The translations under genes were made by a program, and so were the position numbers. The notes below the pieces were generated by a model. That model saw only the letters and a program-made list of their open reading frames with translations, did no database searches and had not been told where the DNA came from. Positions 56,057-64,000 of a stretch of 64,000 nucleotides of DNA are shown here, piece after piece. Source of the stretch: Erodium maritimum (taxonomy: Eukaryota > Streptophyta > Magnoliopsida > Geraniales > Geraniaceae); contig OY997590.1 of the NCBI GenBank assembly GCA_963921825.1, positions 62,548,012 through 62,612,011 on the forward strand, read 5' to 3'. Numbering within the stretch: position 1 is the first letter of the stretch; each line of letters begins with the position of its first letter.

Positions 56057-59000
56057 ATGGAGAATGCTAACCAGCCGCTCCTGGAGGTCCATCAGAATCT
56101 GGTGAGAGCCTCCAGCAGCACCGCCTTCACTCCCGACTCCAATGACATCCCTCCGATCTCCAGCGGCCGAGACTTCTTGAGGGAGTTCTCCTTTGAATCG
56201 AAGAAACTGTGGTACCTGGCAGGCCCGGCCATCTTCACCTCCGTTTGTCAGTACTCCCTCGGCGCCGTCACCCAAGTCTTCGCCGGACATGTCAGCACCC
56301 TGGCCCTTGCAGCTGTCTCCGTCGAGAACTCGGTCATCGCCGGACTCTCCTTCGGCGTCCTGGTAATTAATCTGAGTCCAATAATGTCAGTTTTAAATGT
56401 TTGGTTAATTATAAAGAAAGTGTGTTGAAATTGTGTTAGCTGGGAATGGGGAGCGCATTGGAGACGCTATGCGGGCAAGCATACGGAGCAGGGCAGCTTG
56501 ACATGTTAGGAGTTTACATGCAGAGATCATGGATCATCCTCAACACCACTGCTCTGCTTATGAGCTTACTCTACTTCTTTGCTGAGCCCATCCTGAAACT
56601 CATCGGACAGACGGCGGAGATATCCGAGGCCGCCGGGGTGTTGGCGGTGTGGATGATACCGCAGGCGTTCGCCTACGCCATGAACTTCCCCATCGCCAAG
56701 TTCTTGCAGTCGCAGAGCAAGATCATGGCCATGGCCGCCATAGCCGCGGGGACGCTGGTTTTGCACACCTTCTTCAGCTGGCTGCTGATGATCAAGCTTG
56801 GGTGGGGTCTTCCCGGCGCCGCCGTGGTCCTCAACGGCTCCTGGTGGCTCATCGTCGTCGCTCAGCTCTTGTACATTTTTAGCGGCACGTGCGGTGAGGC
56901 TTGGACCGGCTTTTCTTGGAAAGCTTTCCAGAACCTCTGGGGCTTCGCAAGATTATCTCTAGCTTCTGCTGCAATGCTTTGGTAAGGATAAAAATGATTT
57001 ACATTTATCTATATAGTGACAGTGGACAATTGACTGTGGACTGTGGAGGATATTATTTATTTATCGTTTGCTTGTGCTTGTGGTTGTGCAGCTTAGAGAT
57101 ATGGTATTTTACTGTACTGGTCCTCTTTGCTGGATATCTAAAGAATGCCCAAGTTGCTGTTGCCGCTTTCTCCATTTGGTGAGTTACAACAACTATATAT
57201 ACAGCCAAGTTCATGTTTTGATGTGAAATTTTACATTTGCAGCATGAATGTTTTGGGGTGGACCATCATGGTAGCCTTGGGGATCAATGCAGCCATAAGG
57301 TACATTCCTTTCATATCTTTTTTAAACTTTAAGATTTTAATATTCAGGGATAACGGCGTTTTTCAATCTTTTCGAATCTTTACTTATTACATCCTAACCA
57401 ATGTCAACTTTTCCTCACAATTTCATACATGATAGGTTGAAAATTTTACCAAAATCTGTCCAACTTAGCAACACTGTTAACTCGTCCAGCATGTGCAACT
57501 CATGTGAAGGGTCAGAAAAATTTAAATGACAATCTTGTCCTGTCTTGTTTGGCTTGAAGGGGAAAGAGTGAAGTCAAACCACTCTTAGATTCGCGATTGA
57601 TGAGGGAATAAGCAACGTTCAAAACTGTGGAAACACCATTGCCACAACCAGACATGTCTTATCCAAACAACAATTTTGCAAACTTTTCATTCATCATCTC
57701 AACCTCTAAAAACCCCACAAAAGCAAAATCAGTTTGTAAGATTCAATCTCATAATCGAAAACAGTGTGTGTGGTTGAGATTGTTACCTGAAATTGCAGAC
57801 CCTTCCTTCTCCAAACAGAGCTTCTCATCACAACCTTCAGAATCTGAATCTCTATTATTGGAACAATCCAAAGCTTCAGCTTTCTTCACAAGCCAGTCTA
57901 GTGAAGATGAAGAAGACGATTCCTCAGAGCTGTTATGACTCTGCTCCTCCAAATCTGTGTTCTCTGAAGTCATAAAATCCGATCTTGAATTTCTCTCTCC
58001 ACCCTTTTCCTCAATAAATTCCTTGAATGTCTTCATTTCGCAAAACCCATCTCGCTTCTACTCTTTCGTCTCCATAGCTGAAAGCTCCACCCATGTGATT
58101 GAAAGGTTAAAATGATTTATGGGGTAGTTTCAACTTTTCTTTTGCCAAGTTAACGAAGTCGTTAACTTGGATGATTAATATTATGTTCTGTAAAATTTGC
58201 AACCTATCGTGTATGGAATTGTAACAAAAGACTGACCTCGGTAAGGATGTGATAACGAAAGGTTCAAGAAAATTGGAAAACGACGTTTTACCTAATATTT
58301 ATTATCATGATTTGAACTCTGACCCCTAGTTAAGTGAACTAATATCATCTCATTAGTAATTTGAAAATATAACAAAGATTTGGGTTGTACAGTGTGAGAG
58401 TGTCAAATGAATTGGGAGCGGCTCATCCAAGAACGGCCAAGTTCTCGTTGGTGGTGGCTGTGATATCGTCGTTCCTGATCGGTCTTGTTCTATCAGCAAT
58501 CCTTCTGATTTCATGGGAAAAGTACCCGGATATGTTCTCCAACGACACACAAGTGAAGGATCTTGTCAAGGAGTTGACGCCCTCGCTAGCTCTATGCATT
58601 CTCATCAACAATGTCCAGCCCGTGCTCTCGGGTAAAGATCGGCATTTTTGGTGTCCATTTTTATTCTTGACGTTTGAATGCTTGTGGTATGATTATGAAC
58701 CAGGTGTGGCCATTGGAGCTGGATGGCAAGCCGTTATTGCATACGTGAACATTGCTTGCTACTATCTATTTGGAGTTCCTTTGGGTGTATTCATGGGTTA
58801 TGGACTCAATTTGGGTGTCCAAGTAAGTCTCTTTCACCAAAAATATGCTTCATATCTGTTAGCGCACTGAGCTGGAAACCTGTGATTATTTCAGGGGATT
58901 TGGGTGGGGATGATAGGAGGGACCGTGCTGCAAACATGTGTATTGTTCTGGATGATTGCCAAAACCAATTGGAGCCAAGAGGTCAAGTACCCAATTCAAT

Positions 59001-59250
59001 TTTCTTACTATTATTAGGGAACAAAATTTGCATAAATTTATGATTCAAAGCAGATAGGGAAATGAAGTGATGAGCTTGAGTATTGAGATGGATCCAGTTT
59101 TTATATTAACATGGTGTTGGAGTCCTTACATTAAATTGAGTTTGGGAATGAGTTTAACTTTAATCACTCTGAATTGCAAATGATGCGCAGGCTTCTGTCG
59201 CTGAAGACAGGATAAGAAAATGGGGAGGCGGAAAAGAGAATGATTTCTAA
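56057..59250 (+). CDS. DTX29-like: MATE-family transporter, protein DETOXIFICATION (DTX29-like), 8 exons
   Basis: Paralogue of the gene at 28195. Exons: 56057-56362, 56440-56981, 57092-57178, 57243-57299, 58393-58631, 58704-58822, 58895-58981, 59191-59250, all GT-AG. Sum 1,497 bases, 498 residues. Exons 2-7 have the same lengths (542, 87, 57, 239, 119, 87) as in gene 1; only the first and last exons differ. Features: LWYLAGPAIFTSVCQYSLGA near 51-70, GMGSALETLCGQAYGAG near 104-120, SVRVSNELGAAHPRT, GVAIGAGWQAVIAYVN, and a short C-terminus RIRKWGGGKENDF. Predicted twelve-helix H+-coupled antiporter; substrate unknown. Intron 4 (1,093 bp versus 96 bp in gene 1) is enlarged by a Mutator-like insertion that should be spliced out. 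The ATG chosen follows a pyrimidine-rich leader; an upstream in-frame extension lacks support. Confidence 0.93.
57347..58292. mobile_element. Mutator-like element in intron 4 of MATE gene 2, 9-bp duplication
   Basis: Left end GGGATAACGGCGTTTTTCAA and inverted right end GGTAAAACGTCGTTTTCCAA begin imperfect inverted arms of at least 130 bp. Shared parts include TTACATCC/TCACATCC and CATACATGATAGGTTG / CATACACGATAGGTTG. The 9-mers TAATATTCA (57338-57346) and TAATATTTA (58293-58301) match at 8 of 9. No transposase is present. The interior carries an exon-like segment (57787-58036, minus), so it is a Pack-MULE candidate. Confidence 0.8.
57787..58036 (-). pseudogene. Exon-like fragment captured within the intronic MULE
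   Basis: On minus an ATG at 58036 opens an 83-codon frame beginning MKTFKEFIEEKGGERNSRSD. It runs through an acidic serine-rich stretch (SSEESSSSSSLDWLVKKAEA) to LEKEGSAIS. It ends at a good 5' splice site, CAG/GTAAC, at 57787/57786, beyond which the frame runs on 12 codons to a stop. Composition resembles a first exon of a plant nuclear or regulatory protein, but I recognise no family. Presence inside inverted arms suggests capture from another locus. Expression and function are unknown. An alternative is a chance frame in non-coding DNA. Confidence 0.4.
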
Positions 59251-59548
59251 GGATGAAAAGCTTCCCAGTCTTGGACAAGAAAGAGATTGTTGTGGAGTTT
59301 TTGCGTTGACATAACCTCCCAACATATGCATTAACCATGTCAAAACCCCCATTTAATTTCTTCCCACACTTGTTGAGAAGCATATGCATTGAACTTTGTG
59401 TTTACCTTGATTCGATTTACTATTTAAATTTGGATTTCATTGTTACCATTTCAATCTAAAAATTTACCGTAAGAATGTTACTACTAGTCTGACAAAACAA
59501 AGAGTACTTGACGTGGACATAAATTACACTCGTTTTACATGTTTTTTT
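59251..59548 (+). other. 3' flank of MATE gene 2
   Basis: Presumed 3' untranslated region and spacer; no gene was seen. Confidence 0.45.
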
Positions 59549-59750
59549 TATAAACGCTAGGAATTTTATTGGAAGATCGATCTCGTAGGAGGAGAAAGCC
59601 AAAGACAGAACCACGATTACAAAAGTCTCCAAAGGATAAACAGGGAGATATCCCTTAACAAAGAGGAGCCAAACAAACAGGGCCTAAAAACCAACCAACC
59701 AACCAGACCAAAGAAAAAACTCAAGGCCTACACTTCTTTGTACTACTCGC
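59549..59750 (-). mobile_element. LINE 3' end fragment
   Basis: Plus-strand T-run followed by ATAAACGCTAGGAATTTTATTGG reads on minus as CCAATAAAATTCC then a poly-A-like end, as LINE tails do. It is interrupted at 59751 by an LTR. Confidence 0.5.
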
Positions 59751-60975
59751 TGTAAAGACTGCTCCTGGTCAACGCCGGTCAATCGGCGGAAAAACGGAGA
59801 AATTTAAATTTTTTTGGACATACACCTAAATGAACCTAAAATTGACCCCGAGGGTCATATCGGACTTAAGTTGACCCCAATATCGACCAAAGTGAGTTCT
59901 GGGTGACTCAGGGCAACTTTTAGACCAATTTGGGAAAAGTTGACTTTTTGCCGAAAAAGTCAACCGAGCGACGTTTTGGTCCGTTCGAGGCCCGATTTGG
60001 ATCCAAAAAGCTTAGCCGTCGTTACAGCGGTCTTAGTTGGGCCGTTTCCTTGTAGCACGTGAAATTTCGTAATTTGTTGGAAAATGGGCCCGCACGGGGC
60101 CCGAGACACCGAATTTCGCGAATCTGACTAAAAAATATCTACAAAGATATTTTTTCAAAAAGGTGTGACCCACAAGACACTTGTCACCCAAGTGGTGGTG
60201 GTTGGTATTTCAAATAAAGAAAAAGAAATAAGACGTGGTAGTTTTGTAATTAAGAGGTTGGTGTTGTTTTTGAACAAAACAAAAGGAAGGAAATGACAAG
60301 AGCGTTCGGCCATTTGATAAAAAAAGAGAAGAAGGAGAGAGAAAGAAGAGAGAAGAAGGAGGAAAGGAAAAAGGAAAAGGAAAGGGTGGGTTTTTGGTGA
60401 TTTTCCGACGATCCGACCGACCGATCGACTCAACGACTGCGGATTCGAACTCTCCTCGCCATTCCCTACGGTGAGAACCCGTTCTTTTCTCGTTTTGTTA
60501 CGTTTGAATTTATGGGTTTGAGTTTAAACGGTTTGATTAAGGTTGGGTTTTGTTTAAGATTGGTTTAAAGATGAATGGTTGAGGTTTGGGGTTCGTTAGG
60601 AACGTTTTGGGGCGAAAAGGAAATTTTCCCATTGTGGCCGTGTGGGGCCCACTTGCCCGGGCCTCGGGTTTTTCGTGTTCGGGTGGTTTTGGGACGATCC
60701 CCGAATCGATAATTCACACCTGGAACGAATTATGGAATTAAATTGTGAAAATTGGAAATTTCGGGTTTAGAAACTTTAAACGCAAATCAAACCGCTCGGG
60801 AGTCGGAAATTGATTCCGTCGATTGCATTGGAACCCTCGAATTATTTTAGGATCGTAGAAATGAAAACGGGAATTTTCGGAGCCCCGGAAGGGCATTTTC
60901 CGATCCCAGGTAGATTCGCCGAGCCGGGCGAATCGGGCCTTTCCGGGCCCGTGGTTGACAATGTCGAGTAATTGG
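59751..60975 (+). mobile_element. Partial Gypsy-type LTR, interrupted by the Copia element
   Basis: Begins TGTAAAGACTGCTCCTGG. Its first several hundred bases follow the inner LTR of nest 1 (17706 onward): GACCCCGAGGGTCAT, ATATCGACCAAAGTG, and later GATTCGCCGAGCCGGGCG. It stops at 60975 where the Copia LTR begins. The rest, if present, lies beyond the window. Confidence 0.8.
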
Positions 60976-62675
60976 TGTTGGGTCTCGAGGTAGGGTTGTA
61001 GATGAACCAACTCGCAGCGGAAAATCAATGAAAACCAAGAGACGATTAAAACCATGAAACAACTAACAAAGAATGGATTCACAAGAGAAAAAATCAGCAC
61101 TAGTTCTTACCAAAACAAGAACACCGGGTAACGAATGATTGGCTTGAGTCTCCAAGACGCCTACGTATCCACATGGGAATCAAAGCCACGTAGTTCTTCT
61201 CTTTGAGGACTCAAGAACACAAAAATGGAGGTGAGAACTTGCCAAACCCGAAATTGCAAGGGAAGGGGGAGAGAAGTTGTGTTTCCTATTCTTGTCTTGT
61301 GTTTATTATGTTGAAAAAAGATGACTTAAACATAACAAAACTCATACTTGTCCAACTAAAGGCATGGGATAAGTATGGTGTCAAGTAAGGTGTAAATAGG
61401 ACAAAGTATGGCAAGACAAGATTGGGTTAGGTGGTGAATCACCAACACCTTAATCCTTGTCTTGCTTACTTAGTACTAATTAATCAAGACTTGATTTAAT
61501 TAGTTCCATGGGCCTTGGTTGCATGGGCCTTTCATGGGCCTTTCATGGGCCTCTTGGAACATGACCCGTGTCCATTTCCAACGAGGTCCCGTGATTCGCT
61601 CATCACCTCCAAGCCTTCCATACCGGAAATGTCTAACATTATCCGACGCGATCAATCCCAAGAATCCAAGCCTTGTCTCGATCCGTAAAGTCCTATTCAC
61701 TTACGGGCACATGACCCGAAACCCAGTTTTGGTCATATCCCGAGACAACTCCCTTTTGACCATTCTCCATAAATGTGTCAATGAGTTTCATCCTCCGGTG
61801 TGACCCTTAGGTTTATGCATGTAAATAGATCAACGTAAAATCCCATTTTACTTGATCCTATTTAAGTGACAACTAACGAGACTTTAGTATTGCCTAACAC
61901 TGCATAACGAATCGACCCTGTCGATTCTAAACTTTCCGTCGTCCCTGTCATTATCCTTTTATCTCCGATATCCTGATTGAGATAAGACATAGAGCTGTCA
62001 TCCTTATTATTCTCAATCACTGTTCCTAGATATGTGAGATGACTGAATATATGATACCTAGTATCATTTGCATGGCCATGCTATTCTTTCAGTCACTCTC
62101 GATCAAGCGGCCGAGAACCGATATCTTTCTCATACCTTAGTATGAGGGATAAATCCCTTAGCCGTCTTTCATGTCACTCATGTAGCCCGTCCCCAAGCCA
62201 ATCCTGGCCGTTATGGAAGCCCTGTTACGGACAACATTAGGCTCAGGTCAAACTCAGTTGTTGACTACATAGCGATCACAAAGACTCCTTGGTCTAAGGA
62301 TACATGACAAGCTACGACAATGAATATGTTCGTGACTTGATCTATGGCACATATTCATGTCGGGTCGTCCAATATCATGTCCCACATGATATCTATGATC
62401 AGACTCCGGAATCCCATTCCAATGACTAACAGAACGTAAGCCATAAAGAGCCATATTTCATACTAGTCGCTTCTAGTGAAGCTTTGTTGACTAGGGACCC
62501 ATCGAGTGTGATCTATCTCAATCTATGGTTCTATTCGCATGGTTGGAATAGATCAGAGCACACATCGATATATTACTCCAACACATAAGTAATATAAAGT
62601 CACTTTAATATTATTGCTAACGATGATATATACATTTGGACATTTAGGATTGAACTACGGGCACTAAGACTAACA
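60976..62675 (-). repeat. 3' LTR of the Copia element (1.70 kb)
   Basis: Plus-strand ends TGTTGGGTCTCGAGG and GCACTAAGACTAACA. It is the same family as the solo LTR at 1572-3015 in reverse orientation. Confidence 0.88.
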
Positions 62676-62699
62676 ATCTCCCACTTGCCCTAGTTCCAA

Positions 62700-64000
62700 T
62701 GTAAACTCTAATATGTCCCCGTTGACTTTACATGTCTAACATGTTTAGGCAGCGACACTGCCTTAGTCAAAGGATTGGCTATGTTATCATCTGTTGCAAT
62801 ATAGGTTATCTTCACTTCACCTCAATTCAGTATTTCTCTGATTAGGTGGATACGCCGTAGTACATGTTTGGATTTGTTATGCGATCTGGGCTTTTAGCTT
62901 GCGCAATGGCCCTTGTGTTGTCGCAAAATGGATTCACCGGGCTGGATGGGTTTTTAATTACACCTAACCCTGCCGTGAATTTCCAAATCCACATAGCCAC
63001 CTTAGCTGCCATTCAGCATCCATGTACTTGGCCTCTGTTGTAGATTCGGCAATGGTATCTTGCTTTACGCTCTCCTAGCTAAAGCTCTGCCATTCAGCAT
63101 AAACACATATCCTGACTGACTTCTAAAGTCATCTGGATTTGTCTTGGAAAACTAGCGTCTACTCATCCTTCGACGACTAGTTCAACATCATCTTTCCCCC
63201 CGGGTTAGACTGATGTCTACTGGTACAACATAAGGCTTACGAGACGTCCGGTCTCATACATGTCATGGCATATATGATCGATCCTGCCCCCAGGCGCATA
63301 GGATTCTCATCATCCTTTTCAGCTCATCAGGTGTCTTAGGACACTGAGTCTTGCTGAGATGAATGCCATGACTTGTGGGTAAGAGTCCTTTCTTTGAATC
63401 GAGCATTAAGAACCTACTCAATGCCTTGTTCACATAGATTCCCTGACTTAAATCCAAGACCCTCTTGGTGCGATCTCTACATATCTTAATCCTTAAGATA
63501 TAAGAAGCATCGCCTAAGTCCTTTATTGAAAAACACTTCCTCAACCAAGCTTTAGTCTCTTGCAAGGTTGGGATGTTGTTTTCAATGAGAACCAGAAAAG
63601 TAATCTTGCTCCCACTAGCCTTCTTATAAACGCAAGATTCATCCTCATTCTTGATTAAGCCAAATCCAATTACAGCTTCATCAAAACGAAGGATCCAACT
63701 CCGAGAAGTTCGTTTCAATCCATAAATGGATTTCAACAACTTATAAATATTTCCCTTATTCTTCGGATCGTCAAAAACTTTGGGCCGAGACATACAAACG
63801 TACTCAGTCAAATTTCCATTTAGGAAAGCGGTTTTGACATCCACTTGCCATATCTCGTAATTATGATACGCAGTTATGTAAAGAAGAATTTGGATCGATT
63901 TTGACCATAGCCACTAGGGAGAAGGTTTCCTCATAGTCAATCCATTGGATCTGCCTATAACCTTTCACCACCAGTTGAGCTTTGTAGGTCAGAGGGTTGC
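62700..64000 (-). pseudogene. Copia pol relic (reverse transcriptase with YVDD deleted, RNase H)
   Basis: Minus frame 63844-63263 reads DVKTAFLNGNL, KSIYGLKRTSRSW, RFDEAVIGFG and FSIKDLGDASYILRIKI, typical of the RVT_2 reverse transcriptase of Copia. Where YVDD and about ten residues normally stand, the sequence goes from FLVL straight to IENNIPTLQE (about 63575-63600). The catalytic pair of aspartates is therefore deleted in frame. Downstream, in broken frames, KQDTIADSTTEAKYM marks RNase H. Integrase and gag lie beyond the window. The protein cannot be active. Confidence 0.85.

Larger units (their letters stand above)
60976..64000 (-). mobile_element. Ty1/Copia retrotransposon, minus strand, 5' part beyond window
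   Basis: On minus, decayed pol (64000-62700) is followed by a polypurine tract (CAAGTGGGAGAT, about 62676-62690) and a 3' LTR. The candidate target duplication on this side is ATTGG (60971-60975); the other copy is outside the window. It sits in a Gypsy-type LTR. Confidence 0.88.

Noticed and set aside
58300..58370. GTCAGAGTTCAAATC on minus, like a SINE B box, beside the intronic MULE
   Set aside because: The word fits SINE promoters, but the rest is too short and no target duplication could be found.

Overview
The window is nuclear DNA of a flowering plant, probably a eudicot. The genes have GT-AG introns, and nearly everything else is plant transposable elements: Ty3/Gypsy, Ty1/Copia, L1-type LINEs with DUF4283 and zinc-knuckle ORF1, Mutator-like, PIF/Harbinger, hAT and MITEs. 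I cannot name the species. No rRNA, tRNA or CRISPR was found.

Only two host genes look real. They are a pair of MATE transporters of the DETOXIFICATION (DTX) family, closest as I recall to Arabidopsis DTX29, at 28195-30868 and 56057-59250, both on the plus strand. Each has eight exons. Exons 2 to 7 have identical lengths in the two genes, and every splice site is GT-AG. The predicted proteins are 513 and 498 residues with no internal stop. They are a tandem duplication pulled apart by about 25 kb of inserted elements. The first gene has a direct duplication of its promoter. The second carries a Mutator-like element with a 9-bp target duplication in intron 4.

Layout: 1-765, hAT transposase relic. 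1042-4314, LINE tail split by a Copia solo LTR. 4626-5871, Mutator-like element with an exact 9-bp duplication, followed immediately by a Harbinger-type MITE (5885-6567). 7005-9094, LINE ORF1 relic cut by a solo LTR (9095-10958). 11215-12808, three inverted-repeat elements linked by TA tracts. 12833-22960, LINE remnant split by a three-level nest of LTRs (13094-21653). 22961-27585, LINE endonuclease and reverse transcriptase relic split by a solo LTR (23609-26316). 28195-30868, MATE gene 1. 31232-32997, Harbinger element with a broken transposase. 33284-43309, Gypsy element with both LTRs and a decayed pol. 44233-55510, LINE split by a second three-level LTR nest (44419-53197). 56057-59250, MATE gene 2. 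59549-60975, LINE tail and partial LTR. 60976-64000, Copia element running off the window.

The long LTRs share one pair of ends: TGTAAG or TGTAAA at one side and GGGGCGTGACA at the other. Most are solo LTRs bounded by 5-bp target duplications that I could read directly. All five outermost solo LTRs sit inside LINE sequence. Three LINE copies appear to go from ORF1 straight to the 3' tail with no ORF2 between, which may represent ORF1-only non-autonomous LINEs.
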